This document shows positions 17,301 through 26,400 of a stretch of DNA of 64,000 nt, piece after piece. Under the pieces are notes generated by a model, which worked only from the letters and a program-made list of their open reading frames with translations, ran no database searches and was not told where the DNA came from. A program made the position numbers and the translations under genes. The stretch is from NCBI GenBank assembly GCA_946616365.1, contig CAMOIX010000001.1, forward strand, positions 1 through 64,000. The letters are read 5' to 3'. The DNA comes from AC2028 sp002373595. GTDB lineage: Bacteria; Bacillota; Clostridia; Lachnospirales; Lachnospiraceae. Each line of letters begins with the position of its first letter. The first letter of the stretch is position 1.

Positions 17301-18600
17301 CGAAGATATGGATAAGCTGTTCTCTGCGTTTGAAAGACTTGATGAGAAGAAGAACTCGGGCATACAGGGAACGGGACTGGGTCTGAACATATCCGTGCAG
17401 TTTGTAGAACTCATGGGCGGCAAGCTGCAGTGTGAATCCGAGTATGGTGTGGGATCCGAATTCTATTTTGAAATCCTGCAGGGAATAAAGAGCGATACGG
17501 TTATCGGAGAGTTTGTCGAAAAGTCCGATGTCGATACCGAGAGCAGGTACGTACCTCTTTTCAGAGCTCCGAGCGCAAGGATACTTTCGGTCGACGATAA
17601 TGAGATGAACCTCAAAGTCTTGCAGGGTCTTCTCAAAGGCGTAGAGATAGAAGTCGATTCCGTAACCGGAGGTAAAGAATGCCTCGATAAAGCTGTACAT
17701 AATAATTACGATATCATCCTCCTGGATCATATGATGCCGGAGATGGACGGTATAGAGACTATGCACGAGCTGACCAAGAGAGGCGTCGTTTGCCCCGTTA
17801 TCGCACTTACAGCCAATTCTGCGACGAGCGGAGAGGATTATTACAAGTCTCAGGGATTCACAGGCTTTTTGGCCAAGCCCGTTGACGGAGCTACTCTGGA
17901 GGCCATGATCAAGGAACTCCTTCCGGCAGATAAAGTCCTTCCGGTCGACAGGGATGAATACCTTGCAAACGCTGCCGATGACGAGGCAGAAGCGATCGAT
18001 ATAAAGGAGCTTGAAGGAGTTGAAGGTATCAATGTTTCGGACGGTGTGAAGTTTTGCGGAGGCATGAGAGAATTCAAAGAAACTCTGCATACATTCAGAG
18101 ACTGTCTGGAGGAGAAATATGCGGAGATAGAGAAAGCATTCCAAGATAAAGATTATGAGTTCTTCACCATCAAGGTTCATGCGCTCAAGAGCTCGGCAAG
18201 GATCATTGGAGCTCAGGAACTCAGTAAACTCGCAGAAGCACTTGAAAATGCCGGAAATGCCAAAGACACAGAAACCATCGAAAAGAAGACAGGACCGCTT
18301 TTGAAACTTTTCGCATCATACAGGGAGAAACTAAAAAATCTAAAAGCGGGTGATGCGGAAGATCCTCCCGAAGACGGGAACCTCGAGGAGATAGACGAGG
18401 AAACGCTTGCAGAAGCGTATGAGGCACTTGAAGAATTCGCACAATCACTTGATTATGATTCTTTTGAAGCTGTCCTTGATTCCTTAAAGGAATACAGATT
18501 AAAGCCCGAAGATGCCGACAGGATGGCACAGCTTAGAAAACACCTTAAGTCTTTTGACTGGGAAAAGATACAGGAGATCATGGGAGGTAGAGACAAATGA
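14368..18600 (+). CDS. Hybrid histidine kinase with extracellular beta-propeller, receiver and HPt domains
   Basis: A 1410-residue sensor. A signal peptide (to about residue 36) leads into an extracellular two-component propeller, about 45-645, with many repeats such as DGYIWAGTYSGLYRYDG. A Y_Y_Y-type segment (about 648-750), one membrane helix (about 757-781, LLIVRIGLVLLGIFVVAAGV), HisKA with His815 (ISHEIRTP), the ATPase (NLLTNAVKYTEKG; GTGLGLNIS), a receiver with Asp1120 (LLDHMMPEMDG) and HPt with His1271 (KVHALKSSARIIG) follow. A helical tail of about 75 residues ends it. The architecture resembles the sugar-sensing hybrid systems of Bacteroides, but with HPt in place of an AraC output. 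It overlaps the next gene by 4 bases (ATGA). Confidence 0.9.
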   Translation: MINGSLRKFKKLLCVFILSFSVLAGIVCPAFTAYAITPDQTDFLAEYQSVIFGADKGLLSAETNALTQTSDGYIWAGTYSGLYRYDGVRFEKIDSIENVSNVMALFAFDDKLYIGTNDSGVCIYNIYNGSAEFITTEDGLPSDSIRCITRDNTGNIYIGTVSGLAYLTQSGELISSDEFKSLGTIRCIGADDKYISGVTNAGVLFFIEGESVKDKFEYDEAGVYYEAVSHGNGDEYLVGTSEDYALRVTYDGELKIRRKITTNGLSYFNRIIYDEASGSYYFSAENGLGIIYDGGTVTDLSREKFASSVSDCFIDYQNNIWFASNKQGILEYSLNPFKDLFVKAGFESGVVNSVLVLGDLVYIAMDNGLKCLDTSRLKAVNEDWLSYFEGVRIRHLFSDSDRNLWISTYGKDGLIKVTPEGEAEVFHESIEGQGTLGGRFRYCTQLSDGTIAAASNMGINFIKNDKVVSTLGESDDMKVPQILTMVESAGGELYAGSDGDGVYVIKDGKIIRNIGKEDGLTTLIVLRIVPYGDGFFYVTSNALFYDNGDEVVKLDKFPYSNNYDIFITENGEAWVSSSAGIFVVDADDLVSNGDYNYTLLDYSRGFNTSLTANAWNDLLGDDGDLLLCCTDGVRLISTKEYDSYNEDYCLRVKAVLSDDNEVLPQLGVYNIPSSARRVQIKTAVLNFSLSNPTVRVYLEGAKDAGFTVRQDELRSLEFTNMPYGRYKLHIQVLSGNEQTIVKDETFEIFKKPRLTELLIVRIGLVLLGIFVVAAGVYYIVKMTIINRQYDQIREAKEEAERANGAKSRFLANISHEIRTPINTIMGMDEMILREDRSQETAEYSKQVLGYASQIKRASESLLGLINDILDLSKIESGKMNLVERDYDPVELFRGICGMIRVRSNEKDLGFSTDIDPELPAMLYGDDGKIKQVLLNLLTNAVKYTEKGSFKLSVKILDKEGDKVRIRYSVKDTGMGIRPEDMDKLFSAFERLDEKKNSGIQGTGLGLNISVQFVELMGGKLQCESEYGVGSEFYFEILQGIKSDTVIGEFVEKSDVDTESRYVPLFRAPSARILSVDDNEMNLKVLQGLLKGVEIEVDSVTGGKECLDKAVHNNYDIILLDHMMPEMDGIETMHELTKRGVVCPVIALTANSATSGEDYYKSQGFTGFLAKPVDGATLEAMIKELLPADKVLPVDRDEYLANAADDEAEAIDIKELEGVEGINVSDGVKFCGGMREFKETLHTFRDCLEEKYAEIEKAFQDKDYEFFTIKVHALKSSARIIGAQELSKLAEALENAGNAKDTETIEKKTGPLLKLFASYREKLKNLKAGDAEDPPEDGNLEEIDEETLAEAYEALEEFAQSLDYDSFEAVLDSLKEYRLKPEDADRMAQLRKHLKSFDWEKIQEIMGGRDK

Positions 18601-19367
18601 CCGAAGAAGTTTCGAGAATGCTTTTGATAAGCGTAAAAGAATCTTTTCTGGTAAAGGCACTTGAAAAGAAACTTCAGACAGCCGGAATTGAATTCATTTA
18701 CTGTACTCCCGATGTCACGCAGATCAGCAACAACTGGAAAAAGATCGATCTGGTGACATACTACATGGAGACTGATGAGAGACTCAAGCCTGAGGTACTT
18801 CACTTCCTGGGCGAGCAGCTCTTTGAATCCGATAAGGGAATCTATCTCATAGGCGATGCCACTGAGATAGGAGGCCTTGAGAGTGCTGTTTCCAAATCCA
18901 GGATAAGGACATTTACCAGACCTCTGGAAACCGATCTTTTCATAGATACCGTGTCGGATTATATTGCTGAGCTCGGACAGATGTCCAAGAGAAAGAGGAT
19001 CATGATAGTTGATGACGATCCGACATATCTCGGACTTATCAGAGACTGGCTCAAGAGCAAATATGTCGTCCATATGGCCAATTCAGGTCTTCATGCGATA
19101 CAGATGCTGGCCAAGAATCCCGTTGATCTCATACTTCTGGATTTCAATATGCCCGTAACCGACGGCCCGCAGGTGCTTGAGATGCTCCGAAGCGATCCCG
19201 AGACATCCAGGATACCTGTCATATTCCTTACGGGCAGAAATGACAAAGAGAGTGTCATGAAGGTAGTCAGCTTAAAACCTGAAGGATATCTTTTAAAGAC
19301 GATCGACAGACCCACTCTTCAGAAAGAGATTGAAAACTATTTTGCAAAAGAAAAAGCAGGTTTATAG
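18597..19367 (+). CDS. Response regulator with pseudo-receiver and receiver, no output domain
   Basis: A 256-residue protein. The first 125 residues have the layout of a receiver but lack the acidic pocket and the phospho-Asp (the equivalent strand reads IDLVTYYMETDE), ending RTFTRPLETD like the receiver's K-P loop. The second half is an intact receiver: IMIVDDDPTYL, phospho-acceptor Asp182 in LILLDFNMPVTDG, FLTG and the conserved Lys in GYLLKT. There is no DNA-binding or enzymatic output. GGGAGG precedes the ATG, which overlaps the kinase stop. A paralogue with the same plan closes the cluster at 28491. It probably receives phosphate from the neighbouring HPt domains and acts by protein contact. 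Confidence 0.85.
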   Translation: MTEEVSRMLLISVKESFLVKALEKKLQTAGIEFIYCTPDVTQISNNWKKIDLVTYYMETDERLKPEVLHFLGEQLFESDKGIYLIGDATEIGGLESAVSKSRIRTFTRPLETDLFIDTVSDYIAELGQMSKRKRIMIVDDDPTYLGLIRDWLKSKYVVHMANSGLHAIQMLAKNPVDLILLDFNMPVTDGPQVLEMLRSDPETSRIPVIFLTGRNDKESVMKVVSLKPEGYLLKTIDRPTLQKEIENYFAKEKAGL

Positions 19368-19376
19368 GAGAAGATC

Positions 19377-20186
19377 ATGCAGGAATTTAACGGTTCAAAC
19401 GATTATGTAGCTTCCGAGGAACTGATGGCGAGTGTCAATATCTCGATAGCACTCGGAAAGCCCCTTCTTATCAAGGGGGAGCCCGGTACCGGTAAGACGC
19501 AGCTCGCCGAGGCCGTATCCAAAGCTCTTGGCAAGAAGCTTATCATTTGGAATATCAAATCGACCACCAAAGCACAGGAAGGTCTGTATATCTACGATAC
19601 TATCCAGAGACTCTATGACGGACAGTTTGGCGAAGAGGGTGTTGATGATATAGCTAAATACATCAAGCTTGGAAAGCTCGGAGAGGCGTTTGACTCGGAT
19701 GAGCAGGTTGTTCTTCTCATAGACGAGATAGACAAAGCCGACATCGAATTTCCCAATGACCTCCTCTGGGAGCTCGATCAGATGGAATTCTACATCAACG
19801 AGACCAAGAGGACTGTCAAAGCAAAGCATCGTCCGATCGTCATCATCACATCCAATGCCGAGAAGGAGCTCCCCGATGCATTCCTTCGCAGATGTATATT
19901 CCATTTCATAGAATTCCCGGATCAGGAGCTCATGGAGAGGATAGTAAGAGTCCATCATCCAAATGTTGAGGAGAACCTCTTAAAGCAGGCTATGGACACC
20001 TTCTATGCGATCAGAGATATCCGTGATATCAGGAAAAAGCCCAGCACATCGGAGCTTATCGATTGGATCAATGCTCTTCAGATAGGCGGTATCAGCGCCA
20101 ATGAGATCAAGGCAAAGCTTCCTTTTGTCGGTGTTGTGGTTAAAAAGGACGAGGATCTCGACGTAGTTAAGCATACAAATTTCTGA
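19377..20186 (+). CDS. MoxR-family AAA+ ATPase
   Basis: A 269-residue AAA+ protein. Walker A is GEPGTGKTQLAEAVSKALGK near residue 36, Walker B VVLLIDEIDKADIEFPNDLL near 110, with sensor 1 in PIVIITSNAEKELPDAFLRR. MoxR proteins act as chaperone-like remodelers together with a VWA-domain partner, often for metal-cofactor insertion or stress; here the VWA partner follows 28 bases later. Lying inside a signal-transduction operon, it may be the effector arm of the phosphorelay. That link is inference from gene order only. Confidence 0.88.
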   Translation: MQEFNGSNDYVASEELMASVNISIALGKPLLIKGEPGTGKTQLAEAVSKALGKKLIIWNIKSTTKAQEGLYIYDTIQRLYDGQFGEEGVDDIAKYIKLGKLGEAFDSDEQVVLLIDEIDKADIEFPNDLLWELDQMEFYINETKRTVKAKHRPIVIITSNAEKELPDAFLRRCIFHFIEFPDQELMERIVRVHHPNVEENLLKQAMDTFYAIRDIRDIRKKPSTSELIDWINALQIGGISANEIKAKLPFVGVVVKKDEDLDVVKHTNF

Positions 20187-20214
20187 CATGGCCCCGACCG
20201 ATAAATGGTGATAT

Positions 20215-21417
20215 ATGTTTCAGACTTTCTTCCGGACTTTAAGAAAAAAGGGAATAAGCGTTTCACTCGGTGAGTGGCTTGATCTGCAGAAGGCTCTTGA
20301 GATGGGCTTTTGCGGTTCTTCGCTCATGGGTTTTTACAATGTATCAAGGATGATACTCGTTAAGAGCGAGACGGATTACGATAAGTTCGATGAAGCATTT
20401 TCAGAATGTTTCAAGGCTGCGGAGAAGGAAACTGAAGTCGGTTCGCAGATGCTCAGATGGCTTGACAAATCAGATATGCTCGAACTTGCGCATGAGGAAG
20501 CCAGAGCGCATCTTAATCAGACAGAGGACCTGCAGATAGATAAGGACGATGTTGAAGAGAAGTTCAAACAGCGTCTGAAGGATCAGAATGAAGAACATAA
20601 CGGCGGCTCGTTCTGGATCGGAACTATGGGCAAGACTTCCTTCGGCAATATGGGAGGTAATGTCGGCGGTGTAAGAGTCGGCGGACAGACCGGTTATCAG
20701 AGCGCATTCTCCGTAGTAGGCGCGAGAAGATACAGAGACTGGCGCGATGACAGGGTAATGGATAACCGTCAGTTCCAGATGGCTCTGAGAAGGCTCAGAC
20801 AGTTCAGTTCCAGACTCGATATCCCCGAGTCGGAACTCGATATAGACGGAACCGTCGATAAAACCTGTAATAACGGCGGAAATCTGCGGATAGTGATGAA
20901 GAAGCCGCGTAAGAATTCCGTCAAACTCATGCTCCTTATGGACAGCGGCGGAACGATGATCCCGTATACAACGCTCCTCAACGATCTGTTCCAGTCGGTC
21001 ACCAAATCTAATCATTACAAAGAAGTTAAATGTTACTATTTCCATAACTGCATATATTCACATCTCTACAAAACTCCGGAGTGTGAGAACGGGGACTGGG
21101 TTGAGACAGAGTGGCTGTTCAGAAATACCGACAGCGACTACAAAGTGATAATCGTGGGAGATGCTGCCATGGCGCCCGAGGAGCTCTACTCCGATACAGG
21201 CAATTACAGAGGACCGAACGGCGGATTGTCCGGATATGAATGGCTTAAACTCGTAAAGAGGCACTACAAGAAGGTCGTATGGCTCAATCCCAAGATGGCT
21301 TCCGGCAATGCACCGTGGAGGGAAGCAGAGACAGCTGTAAAAGAAGTCTTTCCAATGTACAAACTGACTGTCAAAGGACTTAACCGTGCAATGGAAAAAC
21401 TGATGGAGACAAGATAA
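20215..21417 (+). CDS. VWA-domain protein, CoxE-like, partner of MoxR ATPase
   Basis: A 400-residue soluble protein. The N-terminal half is helical and charged; a glycine-rich stretch (about 140-165, MGGNVGGVRVGGQTGYQSAF) links to a C-terminal von Willebrand A fold from about residue 240, with KLMLLMDSGGTMIPYTTLL as the metal-site strand. The canonical DxSxS metal motif is altered to D-S-G-G-T, a variation also seen in CoxE-like VWA proteins, so metal binding may be changed. MoxR and VWA genes are a conserved pair. No membrane segment is seen, so the complex is cytoplasmic. Confidence 0.82.
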   Translation: MFQTFFRTLRKKGISVSLGEWLDLQKALEMGFCGSSLMGFYNVSRMILVKSETDYDKFDEAFSECFKAAEKETEVGSQMLRWLDKSDMLELAHEEARAHLNQTEDLQIDKDDVEEKFKQRLKDQNEEHNGGSFWIGTMGKTSFGNMGGNVGGVRVGGQTGYQSAFSVVGARRYRDWRDDRVMDNRQFQMALRRLRQFSSRLDIPESELDIDGTVDKTCNNGGNLRIVMKKPRKNSVKLMLLMDSGGTMIPYTTLLNDLFQSVTKSNHYKEVKCYYFHNCIYSHLYKTPECENGDWVETEWLFRNTDSDYKVIIVGDAAMAPEELYSDTGNYRGPNGGLSGYEWLKLVKRHYKKVVWLNPKMASGNAPWREAETAVKEVFPMYKLTVKGLNRAMEKLMETR

Positions 21418-21444
21418 ACTGATGTATCTCAAAGAGGGACCGGT

Positions 21445-23499
21445 ATGAATATTAAGAGCAAAACAGAGAAATTCATCATACTTCTCGTTAGTCTGGCCTG
21501 TATGGGACTCACCGTTGAGAGTTTAATGATGGACTGGGAATTCTGGGTGCCGCCCATTATCGTGACAGGCGCGATATCGCTCTGGGGTATGAACCTGCTT
21601 CAGAAGCCGGATTATGAGATAAGAAAAGGTCTGTATCTTTTGTATGCAATGTTTGCAATCTTTTTCCACGGCGTTCATTCCACCAGTTTCTTTGATGTTG
21701 CTCTTATTGTTTCTCTTGTTATTATTGTTTTTTCACTTTTTGACAGCCCTTATATGATGAACCTTGTCATTATCGAATATATCATTGTAATGGCCATACA
21801 ATTCAATCTGATGCATAAAGAAACGGGCGCGTATCTCAATGCGCTTGATACTTCCAGAGTCATTCTTCATATCACTATCGTGATATTCATGTATTTCGTT
21901 GCTATGAAATCAATATCCGACAGACTCAGCAATGCCGAAGAGATAGAGAACAAGGATGAGTGTATAGAGAATTATGAAGCTGATATGGAGGACTTTCTAT
22001 CCAATATCTCTCACGAACTCAGGACTCCTGTTAATGTTGTAAACGGAATGTCTGACATGCTTATCAAAAAGAATGCCGGAGATGAGGCTTTTTCCATCAA
22101 GAACGCCGGTATCAGACTGGCTTATCAGATAGAGGATATCCAGGATTATACGGAGTGCAAGAGAAAGAAAGTAATCCTTGAAAATGATGACTATATGTGC
22201 ACATCGCTTATCAACGATGTGGTATCGGGCTTCCGTCTTCTTGAGAATGAGAGAAATCTCGAACTCATCGTAGATCTGGATCCCGGTACGCCTACGATGA
22301 TGAACGGAGATTACAAGAAGATCCATAAGATTTTCAGACATCTTCTCGAAAATGCGGTTAAGTTCACCAAGCGCGGCGGTATATATGTGAAGCTCTTCTC
22401 GGAGCCTACCGATTACGGTATCAATCTGTGTATCGAGATGACCGATACCGGTATCGGAATGGACAGAAAGAGTATCAGCATGATCTCGCAGGGGCTGTAT
22501 CAAGCCAATAAAAAGAGAAACAGAAGCTCCGGCGGAATAGGCCTCGGACTCTTCATCGTATACGGATTTGCTCACAGAATGGGTGGCTTCGTAAAGATAG
22601 AAAGTGAAAAAGGCAACGGGACTACCGTACGAGTGACTCTTCCTCAGAAGGTATCGAATGCCGCTCCCTGTCTTGCGCTTTCAGAGTCCTTCACCGGAAA
22701 TATCCTTTTCCATGTGCGCAGTGACAAGTATAAAGTTCCCAGGATCAGAGATTTCTACCGTGTCATGGCAGCCAATCTGGCTGTCGGCATAAAGGCTCCT
22801 CTGTATTCGGCAGAATCGGTTAAAGAGATTGAAAACTACAGGAGCAAGATGGATGTTAGCGTCATATTTATGGGTGAGGAAGAATATGAAGCTAATTCCG
22901 AATATTTCGATGAACTCAGCAAGGGAGATTTAGTTGTGGCTGTTTCGGCTAAGAGCGGATTTGTTCCCAATCCCGGCAGCAAGGTCGTGGTCATGCCCAA
23001 ACCCCTTTATGCATATCCTGTTATCAAAGTGCTTAACGAAGGACGCGCTGCTAAGAATCTCGATTCACCCGATCATTTTGAGAAACCTGACTTCACCGGC
23101 GTGAAAGCGCTTATCGTAGATGACGAGCCTATGAATCTCGTCGTTGCGTCCGGGCTGTTCAGAGAGTACGGCATGATCATTGATACCGCAGAGAGTGGAA
23201 AAGAATCGATAAAGAAATTCCGAGCCGGCAATTACGATGTCATATTCATGGATCATATGATGCCTGAAATGGACGGCGTGGAAGCCATGAAACAGATCAA
23301 GAAGAGTGGATCGGATCTGGCTAAACCGTCACGAGTCATAGCTCTGACTGCAAATGCCGTATCCGGCGCAAGGGAGATGTTCATGAGAGAGGGATTTGAC
23401 GGATTTATAGCCAAACCCATAAATATCGCGGATTTTGAGAGGGTGATGATAAAGGTGCTTCCCCAGAAAGCTTATGAGAAGGGAGGTGACAGATCATGA
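21445..23499 (+). CDS. Membrane hybrid histidine kinase
   Basis: A 684-residue kinase. The first 160 residues carry about six membrane helices with almost no extracellular loop, so it likely senses membrane state or a small hydrophobic ligand. HisKA with His190 (LSNISHELRTPVNVVNG) and an ATPase (HLLENAVKFTKRGG; GGIGLGLFIVYGF) follow. Residues about 420-545 look like a degenerate receiver (ends VVVMPKPLYAYP), then a full receiver with Asp603 (IFMDHMMPEMDG). No HPt is present, unlike the two other kinases in the operon, so it would need one of theirs. It overlaps the next kinase by 4 bases. Confidence 0.87.
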   Translation: MNIKSKTEKFIILLVSLACMGLTVESLMMDWEFWVPPIIVTGAISLWGMNLLQKPDYEIRKGLYLLYAMFAIFFHGVHSTSFFDVALIVSLVIIVFSLFDSPYMMNLVIIEYIIVMAIQFNLMHKETGAYLNALDTSRVILHITIVIFMYFVAMKSISDRLSNAEEIENKDECIENYEADMEDFLSNISHELRTPVNVVNGMSDMLIKKNAGDEAFSIKNAGIRLAYQIEDIQDYTECKRKKVILENDDYMCTSLINDVVSGFRLLENERNLELIVDLDPGTPTMMNGDYKKIHKIFRHLLENAVKFTKRGGIYVKLFSEPTDYGINLCIEMTDTGIGMDRKSISMISQGLYQANKKRNRSSGGIGLGLFIVYGFAHRMGGFVKIESEKGNGTTVRVTLPQKVSNAAPCLALSESFTGNILFHVRSDKYKVPRIRDFYRVMAANLAVGIKAPLYSAESVKEIENYRSKMDVSVIFMGEEEYEANSEYFDELSKGDLVVAVSAKSGFVPNPGSKVVVMPKPLYAYPVIKVLNEGRAAKNLDSPDHFEKPDFTGVKALIVDDEPMNLVVASGLFREYGMIIDTAESGKESIKKFRAGNYDVIFMDHMMPEMDGVEAMKQIKKSGSDLAKPSRVIALTANAVSGAREMFMREGFDGFIAKPINIADFERVMIKVLPQKAYEKGGDRS

Positions 23500-26400
23500 A
23501 ACTGCCTAAGACGATAAGAGATATAAATGAATACATCATGAATCCGGAGAATCAGTTTACTGACAGGATATTCCTGGTCTATTCGCTCATCTCCGAGCTT
23601 GCTCTGGCTATATGTCTTATCAGTGATATCATCCTTCATGAAAGTATTGAGAACATACTTCTTATGATCGCCGCACTGATCCTTGCTCCCACCGTCTCTA
23701 TAACAGCCATGTACAGGAAAAAGATGAGGATCGGTATACGAATTGTTATTATCGGTTTCGTTTTTGTCCTTCTTCCGGCACTTTTCTGGTCGGGCGGCGG
23801 TATAGAAGGCGGCGTTGTCGTATGGATCATATTTGCATTTATGTTTGTGGGACTTCTGGTTCTTCGGAAGTTCAGGTTCTTGTCTTTCCTTGCTCTCACC
23901 ATACTCACTGCAGGATGCTTTGTGCTGCAGTATCTGCATCCCGAACTTATTATTGAGCATTCAAGAGCGTCCGTATATATAGACACATTTGTTTCGGTGA
24001 TCGTTGTCGGAGCTGTGTGCTTCATGATGGCCTGGATACAGAACATCATGTTCACCGCCGAAAATGTCAGAGCCAGAAAAGAAGCAGAGAGAGCTGAAGA
24101 ACTAACCCGAGCTCAGAACAGATTCTTCTCGAGCATGAGCCATGAGATAAGGACACCCATCAACTCCATACTCGGACTCAACGAGCTGATACTTAGGGAT
24201 ACCGAAGCAAGTGATGACATAATCAAAGACGCCCGCGGAATACAGGGCTCCGGTAAGATGCTTCTTTCTCTTATCAATGACATCCTCGACTTCTCCAAGA
24301 TGGAAGCCGGAAGTATGGATATCGTTCCCGTTGATTACAGGATAGGGGATATGCTCTCCGAGATCGTCAATATGATCTGGATCAAAGCGCATGACAAAGG
24401 ACTTCGTTTTGATGTCAATGTAGATCCCAAGGTGCCTTCCGTACTCTACGGTGATGAGGTCCGCATTAAGCAGGTCATCATCAATCTGTTAAATAATGCA
24501 GTCAAATATACCGCCGAAGGTACTGTTGAACTCCATATCGAATGTGAGAATTTTGAGGATGACAATGTCCTTCTTAATATCTTCATCACTGATACCGGAA
24601 TGGGAATAAAGAAGGAGTCCCTGCCTTATCTCTTTGATGCCTTCAAGCGTGTGGATGAAGAGAAGAACAGACATATAGAGGGAACCGGACTGGGGCTTTC
24701 AATCGTTAAACAGATCGTTGATCTCATGGACGGAAATATTGCCGTCAACAGTGTATACGGAGAAGGATCCACATTTACCGTATCTATCAAACAGGGTATA
24801 TCCGATCACACTGAGATAGGTGATCTTAATATCAAGAATGAAGAAGTATTAAAGAGAGATAAATACGAGAGCAGTTTCAGAGCGCCCGAGGCAAGGATAC
24901 TCATCGTTGATGACAATGAGATGAACCTTGAAGTCGAGTCCAAACTGCTTGCAGAGACGGAGATCAGGATCGATAAATCGTTAAGCGGTAAGGATGCTCT
25001 CGAACTGACCGTAAGAAATCATTATGACACTATACTCCTCGATCATCTGATGCCTGAGATGGACGGAATAGAATGTCTCGAAAAGATCAGGAATCAGGTC
25101 GGAGGATTGAACAGGACTGCGCCCATCATTGTTCTGACTGCAAATGCCGGCAGTGATAACCGAGATATGTATAACAGAGCAGGATTTGACGGTTATCTGG
25201 TTAAACCCGTATCCGGCGAAGCTTTGGAGAGTACTCTGGTCAGATATATAGATAAGGAGAAGGTCATCATCAGTGCCAACAGGATGATGAGCAAACGTGA
25301 GGATATCAATGTATCCGCCGGATATACCGGAAAGATGCCTGTGATCATCACTACTTCGAGTGTAAGCGATATTCCCGATGAGATCCTCAAGAGGAATAAT
25401 ATACCCATTATGCCGATCATGATCCGTACCGATGAAGGCATATTCAAGGATGGCGTTCAGATGGACGCGGATGAGCTTGTCAGATACATCAATTCCGGAA
25501 AGAAAGCGGTATCTTTTGCACCGGATGAGGAAAGTTATACCGAGTTCTTTGCAAGTGCGCTCAGAAAAGCACATTACCTCATACATATATCGATCTCCAC
25601 AAGTATGAGTCCCGACTATAAGATCGCATCGGAGGCTGCCAAATCGTTTGACAACGTAACGGTCATCAACTCGGGATCCATATCGAGCGCTACAGGTCTT
25701 ATGACTCTCATTGCTTATAAGCTCGCACAGCAGAATATCCCCGTACAGGATATAGTTTCCGAAGTGGAGAGACTGAAGCAGCGACTTCGCTGCAGCTTTG
25801 TCATCAATACCACTGATTTCATGGCGGCTAAGGGATATATCTCAAAGAGAGTTCATACTGTCGCCAGGTATCTGAATCTCCATCCCTGTCTTAGATTCAA
25901 AGATGATAAAGCCGGCATAGGCGGAATATGGATAGGAAGTACCAAGAGAGCTTACAGGAAATACATAAGAAAGGCATTTCCTGTTGATGTTATCCCCGAT
26001 CCTGAGATAGCTTTTGTGACCTATGTCGATATAGCACCGAACATGCTTAATTGGATCAGGGAAGAGATCAGAAAAGTTGCATACTTTGAACATGTTGTAT
26101 TCCAGCAGGCATCTGCTGCCGTATCATCCAACTGCGGCCCCGGTACATTTGGAGTGCTGTATTTTGTTAAATCGAACAAGTCCTACAATATCGGATCCTT
26201 TATCGAGGATAGTAATATCGAAGAGTCCGGGAATGAGGATGAAGATGATATCCTGACGGATGGAACGGAAGGCGTATCGGAAGTGTCAGCTTCATCTGTG
26301 TTGTCAGATACACCGGTAACTTCATCATCTGACGGTAATGCCGATGTTATAGCACCTGCGGGAGATAAGTGGTACTCCGGACTTGAAGGTATAGATGCGG

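Noticed and set aside
16981..18180. A 399-codon open frame on the minus strand inside the propeller kinase gene
   Set aside because: It lies wholly antisense to the conserved kinase, receiver and HPt motifs, has no family resemblance and no ribosome binding site; it is a shadow of the coding frame.
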